This document shows positions 55,450 through 64,000 of a DNA stretch of 64,000 bases, piece by piece. Within the stretch, counting starts at the first letter, position 1; each line of letters opens with the position of its first letter. The stretch is from contig JACPOP010000001.1 in the NCBI GenBank assembly GCA_016191465.1, positions 1 to 64,000 of the forward strand. Direction: 5' to 3'. Origin of the DNA: Chloroflexota bacterium. GTDB lineage: Bacteria > Chloroflexota > UBA6077 > CF-72. Below the pieces are notes generated by a model that saw only the letters and a list, made by a program, of their open reading frames with translations, was not told where the DNA came from and ran no database searches. The position numbers were made by a program, and so were the translations under genes.

Positions 55450-56411
55450 GCGCCGAGGCGGCGCTTGTGCCGGCGCTGGCCGGACGCCGCGTCCTGGTGG
55501 CCGGGGACCTGGTGCTGGACGAGTACCTCACCGGCCGCCCGAGCCGCGTCTCACGCGAGGCGCCGGTGCTGGTCCTGGACGAGAGCGGCCGGGAGTACCG
55601 CGCCGGTTCGGCGGGGAGCCCGGCCGCGAACGTGGCAGCGCTCGGATCGTACCCCGTCTTCATTGGCGCCGTCGGGGGCGATGCCGCGGCCGAGCGCATT
55701 CTGGGGGACCTCAAGGCACATGGCGTAGACGTCCAGGGTCTGGTTCGCGCCGAGGCGTGGGAGACGCCAACGAAGACCCGCATCCTTGCCGAAGGCTTCA
55801 CCGGTGGGTTGTTCGGACGGCAGCAGGTGCTGCGCGTGGACCGGGTTCGGCCAGTACCACCGGACTGCGCGGCCGCCTGCGCCACAGCTGTGCAGAGCCA
55901 CGCGGCCAATTGCGAAGCCGTGCTGCTCTCGGACTATCGTGGCGGGGTAGTCTCGCCGGCGGTGATTGCCGCGGCTCGTGCCAGCGGCCGGCCGGTGTGC
56001 GTCGACTCGCAGGGAGACCTACGGCAATTCGCGGGGACACACCTGGTCAAAGTCAACCACGCGGAAGCTAGTGCCGCGCTGGGCTCCGCCGACGTCGCCG
56101 CCGGGGGCGACCGACTGCGTCGCGACCTCGGGATCCAGGCGCTGGTGGTCACCCTCGGCGCGGACGGCATGGCGCTCTTCGACGAACAGCATTCCGGCAC
56201 CCTGGTGCCCGCTGGGCGTCAATCCGACGTGTTCGACGTGACCGGTGCCGGCGACACGGTGATCGCGGTCCTGACGCTGTGCTGGCTCGCGCACATCCCG
56301 CTCCTGCAGGCCGCCCGCATCGCAAACGCCGCCGCGAGCGTGGTGGTGCGGCGCCTGGGGGTAGCCACGGTCACGCCGGAGGAGCTCGTGGCGGCGCTGC
56401 ACGGCGCCTAG
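55446..56411 (+). CDS. PfkB-family kinase, HldE/RfaE1 kinase-like
   Basis: VLVAGDLVLDEYLTGRPSRVSREAPVLVLDESGREYRAGSAGSPAANVAALG; DVTGAGDTVIAVLTLCW. Confidence 0.85.
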   Translation: MSAEAALVPALAGRRVLVAGDLVLDEYLTGRPSRVSREAPVLVLDESGREYRAGSAGSPAANVAALGSYPVFIGAVGGDAAAERILGDLKAHGVDVQGLVRAEAWETPTKTRILAEGFTGGLFGRQQVLRVDRVRPVPPDCAAACATAVQSHAANCEAVLLSDYRGGVVSPAVIAAARASGRPVCVDSQGDLRQFAGTHLVKVNHAEASAALGSADVAAGGDRLRRDLGIQALVVTLGADGMALFDEQHSGTLVPAGRQSDVFDVTGAGDTVIAVLTLCWLAHIPLLQAARIANAAASVVVRRLGVATVTPEELVAALHGA

Positions 56412-56442
56412 CGCTCTGTCACGGCAGGATCGCCACGAGGCT

Positions 56443-56540
56443 GGCATCCTTGAGCGAAGCGAAGGATCCGTCGCCAACTTGGAACTTGGAACTCGTCGGC
56501 ACGGATCCTTCGGCGAGGGCGAGAGCGTGTCAGGCGGACG
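56443..56540. repeat. dispersed palindromic repeat, copy A
   Basis: CGAAGGATCCGT (56460-56471)/ACGGATCCTTCG (56501-56512) with AACTTGGAACTTGGAACTC in the loop. Confidence 0.75.
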
Positions 56541-56595
56541 ACACCGCAGACCTGCGCTGATAGTCCAGGAGGGTCTCTCGCCGGCCCCGGTGTGC

Positions 56596-56790
56596 TCAGG
56601 CGCTTCGCGACCGGCGCTGCTGGACGCGCGTGCGCCAGCAGGATCCCGTTGCCTCCATGCACTGGTCCTGTTCGTCCAGGGTCCCCGGCGGCGTGTTCAT
56701 CAAACAGATCACGTCGTACAAAACGAGGCGCCCCACCTCGTCCTCCTCTTCCCCGCGTGCCCAGCGCTCGCGGTAAAACGGGCACGCCAT
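56596..56790 (-). CDS. small Cys-containing hypothetical protein
   Basis: MACPFYRERWARGEEEDEVGRLVLYDVICLMNTPPGTLDEQDQCMEATGSCWRTRV; low-bias protein-like composition, start uncertain. Confidence 0.4.
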   Translation of the reverse strand: MACPFYRERWARGEEEDEVGRLVLYDVICLMNTPPGTLDEQDQCMEATGSCWRTRVQQRRSRSA

Positions 56791-57031
56791 CTTGAAGCGG
56801 TGCCAGTTCGGGTTGTCGGGGATGACCGTGGGGTCATCACGGCGCGAGCGTGGGATACCGGACCTGCTTTCGAGTGAACGAGCCCCGCGCCCCAGTGGCG
56901 CCGAGACGGGGGATTCTACCCGCCCCGATGGCGCGACACGCTCGGTTCAGCGTCTCAGCACGGTCGTCCTGCCGGATTGAGTCCGCAGGGATGGTGTGCA
57001 CCCGCATTTTCGTGAACGCTGGATCTTGAAG

Positions 57032-57063
57032 GTCACCATCGCCATGGCCATGGCGATGGTGAC
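57032..57063. repeat. 32-bp perfect palindrome
   Basis: GTCACCATCGCCATGG|CCATGGCGATGGTGAC. Confidence 0.9.
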
Positions 57064-57195
57064 GACCAGCGGCGCGCTGGAGCAGCACTGCAAGGTGCCG
57101 GCATGTTTCCGAGCCCCCTGGCTGACACGGTGCGGCAGGCTGAGAACGCGAACGGTGGCGCGAGGCTCCCAGCACCGGAGCGCGTACGGAAGCCG

Positions 57196-59040
57196 CTACC
57201 GCGTTGGCGCCACGGCGAGCCGCGCGAGCGCGGTGCGTATCCCGGCTACGGCCGCCTCGGGTTCCTCGGGCGTTACCTCTACCTGGTGGGTTTCCGTGCG
57301 CGCGGCGCGCAACCAGCTATCAAGAATGAGCATGTCGTCCACATCGTCGCGCGAGACCGCGGTGCTATCGACGCCGCCATAGGCGGAGCGCAGCGCGGCG
57401 CCCAGCGTGGCCGGCCGCGCGGTAAAGGCAACCGAGACGTCGCGCACCAGCCGCCCGCCTCGGACGATGAAGAGCCGTGCGCCGGCGCCCGCGGGGGCCG
57501 GCGCCACGATGACCAGGTGGCGGTCAGAGAAGGCGTCCAGTCGGGTCTGGGTGCGGACGACATAGGCTAGATCCCGCAAGCGGTCACGCAGCTCGGCGGC
57601 GGCTTCAAAGCGAAGTTGCGCCGCCAGCGCATCGCGGCGCGCCTCCTGCTCCGCGACGAACTGCGCGTCCTCCCCCCGCAGCACCCGAAGCGCGCGTGCC
57701 ACGCGCAACTGGTAACTGGCCACGTCGATCCCGCCAATGCACGGGCCAGAGCACTTGCCAATGTCGAGCAGGGGGCATGCGGACGAGGGCAGCTTGCCCT
57801 GGCATTGGCGCAAGCCCAGGGCCTCCGAGACGAACAGCGCGGCGCGTGCAACCACGCCCGCCTTCCGGAACGGACCCAGGTACACGGCGCCCGGCCGCGG
57901 CCGTTCTCGCGTCGCCTCAACGCGTGCGAACGCGCTCTCCACGTCCACCCGCACGAAGGGATAGTCGCGATAGTCGCGCAGCATGGCATTCGCAGCGGGC
58001 AGGTAGCGCTTGACAAGCTTCGATTCCAGGATCAGGGCTTCAAGCTCGGAGCCAGTCTCAATCGCTTCCACGTCCGCGATATAGGGCAGCCGCCGCCGCA
58101 GCCGTGGCTGAGCCATCGACCCGGCCGTGCCCGACGGCCGCAAGTGCGTCCGCACCCGCGTCCGGACATTGATGCTCTTGCCCACGTACACGACGTGCCC
58201 TTGCGCGTCCTTCAGCAGGTACACGCCCGGTCCCGTGGTGAGCGCCGCAACCTGCGACTCATCGACCTTCGCCTTCCGGCGCTTGTGCTGGATCGGTCGC
58301 TCCTGGAAGGTGAGCAACTGGTTCACATCATCCAGCCCTTCCACGCAAGCCGCTGCCAGGAGGTGGTCCAACAGCACCGCCGTGGCCCGGCAATCGGCAC
58401 CCGCGCGATGGGTCTGCACCTGGTCGATGCCCAGGTGCGCGCACAGGCTGTCCAGCTTGTACGAGTGCAGCCCGTGGATCAGCCGGCGGGCGAGGCGTAG
58501 CGTGCACAGACGCTCCGGTAGCCACGCGATCCCTGCGCGCCGGAACGTCGCTGCCAGGAACCCCGCGTCGAACGCCACGTTGTGGGCCACCAGCACTGCG
58601 CCCTCTGCCATCCTGCCAAGGTCTGGCAGCAGCGACTCGATCCGCGGACGGCCGCGCACCATGTGCGGCGTTATTCCCGTGAGCCGGGTGATAAACGGCG
58701 GCACGCCTGTGCCAGGATCAACCAGCGTCTCGATCCGCTCGACCACCCGGCCATCTTCCACACGAACCGCCGCGACTTCGATGATCCGATCGAAGAGCGC
58801 CGAGCCGCCCGTCGTCTCGAGGTCGACCACCAGGAACGGCGTGGAGTGGAAAGGTCGAGGTTGGGGCACAAGTTGCGGGCCGAACCCAGCGCCTGGGCGC
58901 CGCGGTTCTGTCAAGCCCACGATGCTAGCCGGCCACCTCCCGTACGCTCCACCCGCGCAACCGGCCTCGGACCGGTGTTCGAGCACCCTGTGACGCGGAT
59001 GTGACGAGTGGTCAGACGAGTTCCAAGTTGCAAGTTCCAA
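57196..59040 (-). CDS. DnaQ-like exonuclease fused to UvrC-like GIY-YIG region
   Basis: FLVVDLETTGGSALFDRIIEVAAVRV; AHNVAFDAGFL; HRAGADCRATAVLL; GPGVYLLKDAQGHVVYVGKSINVRTRV; CPLLDIGKCSGPC. True start probably downstream of the listed ORF start. Confidence 0.92.
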   Translation of the reverse strand: MELATWNSSDHSSHPRHRVLEHRSEAGCAGGAYGRWPASIVGLTEPRRPGAGFGPQLVPQPRPFHSTPFLVVDLETTGGSALFDRIIEVAAVRVEDGRVVERIETLVDPGTGVPPFITRLTGITPHMVRGRPRIESLLPDLGRMAEGAVLVAHNVAFDAGFLAATFRRAGIAWLPERLCTLRLARRLIHGLHSYKLDSLCAHLGIDQVQTHRAGADCRATAVLLDHLLAAACVEGLDDVNQLLTFQERPIQHKRRKAKVDESQVAALTTGPGVYLLKDAQGHVVYVGKSINVRTRVRTHLRPSGTAGSMAQPRLRRRLPYIADVEAIETGSELEALILESKLVKRYLPAANAMLRDYRDYPFVRVDVESAFARVEATRERPRPGAVYLGPFRKAGVVARAALFVSEALGLRQCQGKLPSSACPLLDIGKCSGPCIGGIDVASYQLRVARALRVLRGEDAQFVAEQEARRDALAAQLRFEAAAELRDRLRDLAYVVRTQTRLDAFSDRHLVIVAPAPAGAGARLFIVRGGRLVRDVSVAFTARPATLGAALRSAYGGVDSTAVSRDDVDDMLILDSWLRAARTETHQVEVTPEEPEAAVAGIRTALARLAVAPTR

Positions 59041-59178
59041 GGAGACGGAGACGGCGTGTCAGTGTCATCCTTAGGCGCAGCGAAGGATCCGTCTCGGACG
59101 CACGAGCTCGGATCCTTCGGCCGTGGCCTCAGGCTGACACCCGACAACTCCAAACTTGGAACTTGGAACTTGGAACTC
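59018..59178. repeat. dispersed palindromic repeat, copy B, bracketed by inverted CAAGTTCCAAG-type repeats
   Basis: GAGTTCCAAGTTGCAAGTTCCAAG versus CTTGGAACTTGGAACTTGGAACTC (23/24), internal GTGTCAG/CTGACAC and CGAAGGATCCG/CGGATCCTTCG. Confidence 0.8.
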
Positions 59179-59183
59179 CGCCC

Positions 59184-60611
59184 TCAGCGATTGAGCGCAA
59201 ACCCCGTGTAGGCGTACTCGCGGTCCGCCGCGTTCATGGCCACACGCAGGTTGGCGGCGGTGATGACGCGGTCGTACCCCGGCCCCTCGTTTTCTCCCGG
59301 ACCCCAGATCGAGTCGTTGTAGATGAAGCTGTCGCCGAGGATGCCCGTGAGCACGATGTAGTGATCGCCGTAGTAGAGCGCCTCTTCCCGACGCGGAAGA
59401 GAGCGGTAGCGGACCTGGAGCACGACAGGATTGCCCCGCTGCACCTCGGCGCGGGCCTCCTCCACGGTCCAGCGGCGGAGCGTCGTGCCATCCGCTTCCC
59501 GCAAGCCGAAGACTTTCAGGCCCATCTGAGTGGCCACGTCCGCCAGGGCCCATACGTACGAGCCATTGTCCACGTCGTACATGCTGCTGCCCTGGGCCAG
59601 CATGATGCGCGTCCGGATATCGGCCACGGTTGCGTTAATGCCGAACGATTCGGCAACCATGCCGAGGGTGGCAGGCCCGCAATTGGCCCCCGCGGCGGGA
59701 GTCCCGTCCAGTTGGGTGCGGTACGGCACCTTGATGCGCGTCGAGGCATCCAGCACCGATGGAAAGCTCCACGGGATTTGCTGGGGCAGCGGAGTCCGCA
59801 TGCGGACAACATCCTGGGCTTCGACCCAGCCCAGCGAAGGCTGCACCTGGCGCCCGTCGCCGGGCAGGCGGACCTGGATCCGCGAGCCCTCCATGGGGCG
59901 AGCCGCCACCACTTCCATCCCGGTCCCCGCGGGCACGCTGCTGACGAGCTTCGCCGTTGAATCCGCGGCCGCCCAGAGGGAAGTAGGTGCTTGCGATTGC
60001 AGCCACACTGAAGGTGCGTCAAGACGCTGGAGGTCGGCGGTCCGCACCCAGCCTGGTCCGGCGACGCGCGAAGCGCCGTCGCCGTCGTAAAATACGAGGC
60101 TGAAATCGCCGCGGCTCTCCGTGAGCTTGAGTGCCGAACCCTTCGGCAGCTCGCTAAAGACGGCGCTCTGCGTCGAGGGCCCGCCACGGAGCGCGGTGGG
60201 CGTTGCGGCGCGCGCCCAGCCAGCCGCCAGGTCGGCGCGCAGGGGCGCCTGGAGCGCCTGGGCGGCGGCCAGCCGGGCCGGCGTCAGGAGGTCGGGGGCA
60301 GGTGCAAGGACGGGGGCAGCAGGGGCCGCCAACTGGTTCGCCGGCGCGGGCACCATGGCCACGGCGACGGCGGTGGGCAGTGCGAGCTGAGCCGTGGGCG
60401 GGGGTGCCACAGGGGGCACCGAGGTTGCCGCGGGCGCGGCCGCCGGTGCAGGTGTGACATCGACCGGGGCCGGCTCACGCGCCGTCCCGACCGCGAGCCA
60501 CAGGGCCCCAACACCCGCGGCGGCGGCGAACGCGACAGGCACGCGCCACTGCGTCTTCCTGCCCGCAAGACTTCCGGTCGTCCGACGCATCTCCGGAGAG
60601 GACATGTCCAT
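59184..60611 (-). CDS. C39-family peptidase-like protein with N-terminal TM and SH3-like region
   Basis: VPYRTQLDGTPAAGANCGPATLGMVAESFG; GNPVVLQVRYRSLPRREEALYYGDHYIVLTGILGDSFIYNDS. Confidence 0.85.
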   Translation of the reverse strand: MDMSSPEMRRTTGSLAGRKTQWRVPVAFAAAAGVGALWLAVGTAREPAPVDVTPAPAAAPAATSVPPVAPPPTAQLALPTAVAVAMVPAPANQLAAPAAPVLAPAPDLLTPARLAAAQALQAPLRADLAAGWARAATPTALRGGPSTQSAVFSELPKGSALKLTESRGDFSLVFYDGDGASRVAGPGWVRTADLQRLDAPSVWLQSQAPTSLWAAADSTAKLVSSVPAGTGMEVVAARPMEGSRIQVRLPGDGRQVQPSLGWVEAQDVVRMRTPLPQQIPWSFPSVLDASTRIKVPYRTQLDGTPAAGANCGPATLGMVAESFGINATVADIRTRIMLAQGSSMYDVDNGSYVWALADVATQMGLKVFGLREADGTTLRRWTVEEARAEVQRGNPVVLQVRYRSLPRREEALYYGDHYIVLTGILGDSFIYNDSIWGPGENEGPGYDRVITAANLRVAMNAADREYAYTGFALNR

Positions 60612-60750
60612 GTGCCTACCGCTCCCCTATTCCAAGCGCTTCGCGCCGAGCCGACCGGCGAACGATCCGCCTCGGCATGGCCGGCGCGATTATGGCCGAG
60701 ACCCCCCGATAACGGAAGAAGTAGCGCGGGCGCCGCGGGTTGGGGAGCCT

Positions 60751-60927
60751 TTACGACATGGAGCGCAACCGCACGAGCGCCGCGAGCCCGACGGCGGCGG
60801 CGAGGACAAGGAGACCGTAACGGGAAACCAGCGACCAGGCGCCAATCTGCGCGTCGACCACACCGGGCGACTGCTGCCACTGGGCCAATGCGTTGACGCC
60901 CTGTTGAATCAAGTCGAGCGCGAACAT
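60751..60927 (-). CDS. small membrane protein
   Basis: MFALDLIQQGVNALAQWQQSPGVVDAQIGAWSLVSRYGLLVLAAAVGLAALVRLRSMS. Confidence 0.45.
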   Translation of the reverse strand: MFALDLIQQGVNALAQWQQSPGVVDAQIGAWSLVSRYGLLVLAAAVGLAALVRLRSMS

Positions 60928-61106
60928 CTCGCCTCTGCCTTCCCGGTGCGCGTCCGCCCAAGCGTGCTCGGCACCATTGATACGGTTGAGCGGCCCGAGC
61001 GCGTTACAACGAGCGCAACAGCGTGCTCCCCTGTCCGCCTTAACGCGCGGAGGCCGTTCCGGGGGACGGGCGATCCGCGTACGTGAGCAGTGCCGGCCAC
61101 AGACCA

Positions 61107-61624
61107 TGCCTGAACCTTCCGACAGCCTCCCCCAACGGCCCTATGTGGTGGTCTGCCGCGGACCCCATTGCCGCGAAAACGGCGGGCTGCCGCTACGTCA
61201 GCGCCTGGTGGAGCTGCTGGCGGACGACGCCACGGTCGGTCTGGCCGGCTACGCCTGCTTCGGGCAGTGCGATGAGGGCCCCAACGTGGCGTTCTTCCCG
61301 GACGGCGACTGGTACGGCCACCTCGATGACCGTGACGCCGCCGCCCGAGTGGCTCGCCACGCGCTCGGTGGCCCACCACCGGGCGACGCGTTGCGGCTCC
61401 CGGACGAGGAGCGGACCTTACATCTCCGCAACATGGCGGAGTTAATTCAAACGCTCGACGCGGACCGAGCTCGTGCTGCCCGGCGCCGGAGCGGCGGGCG
61501 AGGACGCGGAGATGGATCGACCGTCGAGAACCCCGGGCTTCGTGCCTTCGCGATGAAGTGCAACCAGCTCCGCCAGCGCCTTCAGCGATTCCTGCTCCCG
61601 GACCAGCGCCGCACCCGCGAGTAG
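61107..61624 (+). CDS. thioredoxin-like (2Fe-2S) ferredoxin domain protein
   Basis: VVVCRGPHCRENGGLPLRQRLVELL..GLAGYACFGQCDEGPNVAFFPDG. Confidence 0.82.
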
Positions 61625-62248
61625 GCTGAAGATGGACTGCATCGCAAACAGGATGCACATGCCGTAGAACAGCGTCTCCAGGGGGCCCTGGTCGCCGGTA
61701 AAGGCGGCCGCCGGCAGGCGGTCGATGGTGGCCGCGACAGTGTCCACCTGGGTGCGAAGGGCCTGCAGGTTCTGGCCTACCCGACCCGCATCCCCCTGAT
61801 TGGCCCGGAGCGCGGTACCCGTGGCGGCAAGTGCTGTAGACAGGTCGTCCATCTGGGTGGCGTTGGCCTCAAGCTGCGGGCCAATCGCGGCGAAGGGTGC
61901 AAGTCCAAAGACCTGCACGCCGCTCGCCTGCGCAAGGCCACGGAAGGTGTACGCAGTGTTCGTGGCCAGGGCTGACGCGGACTCGGCCGAACGTCGGGCA
62001 CCGTCAAGGCTGGCCTGCACGTCGGAGGTGGCCGAGGCCGTGGTCGCAATCGTCCTGGAAACCACCCGGAGTGAGTCGCTGAGGGAGCTACGCTGCTGAT
62101 CGAGCGTCCCGCGGAGGCTGGACAACTGGCGGAACGTGGCCGTGCCCAGCGAGATCAGAGCAATCGTGACCATCGCTCCGGCCAGCCCGTAGGCCACGAG
62201 CGCATAGCCGGCCATACGAGTTCGAGAAACGCGCTGCACGCTGTGCAT
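61442..62248 (-). CDS. hypothetical single-TM/coiled-coil membrane protein
   Basis: Two TM segments flanking a helical region ([48 protein letters not shown]). Confidence 0.65.
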   Translation of the reverse strand: MHSVQRVSRTRMAGYALVAYGLAGAMVTIALISLGTATFRQLSSLRGTLDQQRSSLSDSLRVVSRTIATTASATSDVQASLDGARRSAESASALATNTAYTFRGLAQASGVQVFGLAPFAAIGPQLEANATQMDDLSTALAATGTALRANQGDAGRVGQNLQALRTQVDTVAATIDRLPAAAFTGDQGPLETLFYGMCILFAMQSIFSLLAGAALVREQESLKALAELVALHREGTKPGVLDGRSISASSPAAPAPGSTSSVRVERLN

Positions 62249-62289
62249 ACGGCAGCACTCGTGCCGGGCCGTTTCTATACTCGGCGGAG

Positions 62290-62640
62290 ATGCCCTCGCA
62301 GCCTTCGCGGGACCTCGTGGCGGTCCCAAACCCGCACTCCAACCGCGACTACGAGGTGGAGTGCGTGTGCCCAGAGTTCACCTGCGTGTGCCCGATGACG
62401 GGCCAGCCAGACTTTGCCACCTTCACCATCACCTATGTACCGGGCCCCCGCATCGTGGAGCTGAAGAGCCTCAAGCTGTACCTGTGGAGCTATCGCGACC
62501 AGGGCGCCTTTCACGAGGACGTAACCAACCGCGTGCTGGACGACCTCGTGGCAGCGATCCAGCCACGCCGCATGACCATCGAATCACGGTGGAACGTCCG
62601 CGGGGGCATCGAGACCACCGTCCGCGCCAGCTACCCCTGA
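62290..62640 (+). CDS. queF: NADPH-dependent 7-cyano-7-deazaguanine reductase QueF
   Basis: [59 protein letters not shown]. Confidence 0.95.
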   Translation: MPSQPSRDLVAVPNPHSNRDYEVECVCPEFTCVCPMTGQPDFATFTITYVPGPRIVELKSLKLYLWSYRDQGAFHEDVTNRVLDDLVAAIQPRRMTIESRWNVRGGIETTVRASYP

Positions 62641-62951
62641 TGGCCACGGTTGAGGTCGAAGGTCCGGACAGTGGCTGGGTGGCAACGCTCGGCTACGACG
62701 AAATGGGAGCGTTGACCGTGCTGGAGGTGCGCGATGGCTGGGAATACGAAGCGCGCGACCTGCTTGCGCGGCTCATCCTCGAGCCCGCGCCGAGCGGACG
62801 TATCCCGGGCGCGCACATCCGCCCGAATGCCGAGGAACCGCTGTACGACCTGGCTGAGAGCCTGGCGCGCCGCAAGCCTGAGGTACGAGGTCAGCGGCTC
62901 ACGGGCCACGTCGAGGGCGGCTCGCGGGCCGTGGAGTCTGGCGATGATTGA
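62640..62951 (+). CDS. hypothetical protein downstream of queF
   Basis: [42 protein letters not shown]; start overlaps queF stop (TGATGG). Confidence 0.7.
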   Translation: MATVEVEGPDSGWVATLGYDEMGALTVLEVRDGWEYEARDLLARLILEPAPSGRIPGAHIRPNAEEPLYDLAESLARRKPEVRGQRLTGHVEGGSRAVESGDD

Positions 62952-63016
62952 ACGCCCGTCGGGTCGCTCCGCAATTCCGCGCGGGCCGTTCCGGCACGGT
63001 GTAGGCTAGACACAGC

Positions 63017-64000
63017 ATGGCGCACAGCACCCAGGCTCGCGCGACCGCCGATCAGCCGCCGCTGGCGCGGAACCGCCGCGAGCTGCGCGAGAGCGGTTAT
63101 GCATCCCGCTCCGTCAAGCAGGAGCTGCGCGGTAATTTGATCCGCCGGCTGGAATCGGGCGAGCCGCTCTTTACGGGCATCGTCGGGTATGACCAGACGG
63201 TGCTGCCGCAGATCGAAAACGCGCTCCTCTCTGGCCAGGACATCGTTTTTCTCGGCGAGCGTGGACAGGGCAAGACGCGCATGGCACGCTCACTGGTGGC
63301 GCTGCTTGACCCGTGGATGCCCGCGATCAGCGGGTGCGAGATCAACGACGACCCGTTCAACCCGATCTGCCGCCGCTGCCTGGACCTGGTTGCGGAGCAC
63401 GGCGACCAGGTGGAGATCGACTGGATCGGGCGGGAACGACGGTACGGCGAGAAGCTCGCGACGCCCGACATCACGATCGCGGACCTGATTGGCGAGGTCG
63501 ATCCCATCAAAGTGGCGGAGGGCCGCTACCTCTCCGATGAGCTCACTATCCACTACGGGCTGCTACCGCGCACCCATCGCGGCATCTTCGTCCTGAACGA
63601 GCTGCCGGACCTTGCCGAGCGCATCCAGGTGGGCTTGCTCAACGTGATGGAAGAGCGCGACGTGCAGATCCGGGGCTACAAGGTGCGGCTGCCGATCGAC
63701 GTCTACGTCGTGGCCTCGGCTAACCCGGAGGACTACACCAACCGCGGCCGCATCATCACGCCGCTCAAGGACCGCTTCGGCTCGCAGATCCGCACCCACG
63801 ACCCGCGGACCATCGAGCATGAGATGGACATCATGGAGCAGGAGCGGGGCACGTTCGCCGATGAGGCGTACCTCACCGTGGTGCCCCAGTACATGCGCGA
63901 GATCGTGGCCGAGGTCACCCACCTAGCTCGGCGCTCGCCGGAAATTTCGCAGCGCTCGGGCGTCAGCGTCCGTGTCAGCGTGGCGAATTATGAAAACCTG
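63017..64000 (+). CDS. AAA+ ATPase, MoxR/Mg-chelatase-subunit-like (partial, runs off window)
   Basis: GQDIVFLGERGQGKTRMARSL Walker A; RGIFVLNELPDLAERIQVGLLNVMEERDVQIRGYKVRLPIDVYVVASANPEDYTNRGRIITPLKDRF; no stop before 64000. Confidence 0.9.
   Translation, partial: MAHSTQARATADQPPLARNRRELRESGYASRSVKQELRGNLIRRLESGEPLFTGIVGYDQTVLPQIENALLSGQDIVFLGERGQGKTRMARSLVALLDPWMPAISGCEINDDPFNPICRRCLDLVAEHGDQVEIDWIGRERRYGEKLATPDITIADLIGEVDPIKVAEGRYLSDELTIHYGLLPRTHRGIFVLNELPDLAERIQVGLLNVMEERDVQIRGYKVRLPIDVYVVASANPEDYTNRGRIITPLKDRFGSQIRTHDPRTIEHEMDIMEQERGTFADEAYLTVVPQYMREIVAEVTHLARRSPEISQRSGVSVRVSVANYENL

Overview
GC-rich bacterial chromosome segment, Chloroflexota-like by overall gene character (an inference, not tested). 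It has a split rRNA locus: tRNA-Ile(GAT), tRNA-Ala(TGC), 23S, 5S, tRNA-fMet(CAT) and tRNA-Glu(TTC), with no 16S in the 1.3 kb upstream, where a protein-coding gene sits instead. The 23S gene is interrupted by a 710-nt group I intron (3972-4681). Its splice sites can be set to the base because P1 (7 bp, terminal U.G) and P10 (6 bp) are visible. It encodes a single-motif LAGLIDADG homing endonuclease whose ORF runs through catalytic-core motifs. The predicted last intron base is A, not the canonical omega-G. The rest is mostly ordinary chromosome: an MBL hydrolase/Rieske/TrxB cluster, an exopolysaccharide island (glycosyltransferases plus an AlgI-type MBOAT and SGNH pair), amino-acid, peptide and iron-type ABC transporters, a sigma-70 factor, two exonuclease/GIY-YIG proteins (one apparently degenerate), a gamma-glutamyl/peptide utilisation cluster, LeuA, two GT9 proteins plus an HldE-like kinase, a C39 peptidase, QueF and a MoxR/Mg-chelatase-type AAA ATPase cut by the window end. 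A decayed patch next to tRNA-Met (about 29.3-32.8 kb) holds remnants of an isochorismatase-like hydrolase, a tyrosine recombinase and a RelBE-like toxin-antitoxin pair. Also noted: strong stem-loops in all three SBP-to-permease junctions, dispersed palindromic repeats and a perfect 32-bp palindrome. No CRISPR array was seen.
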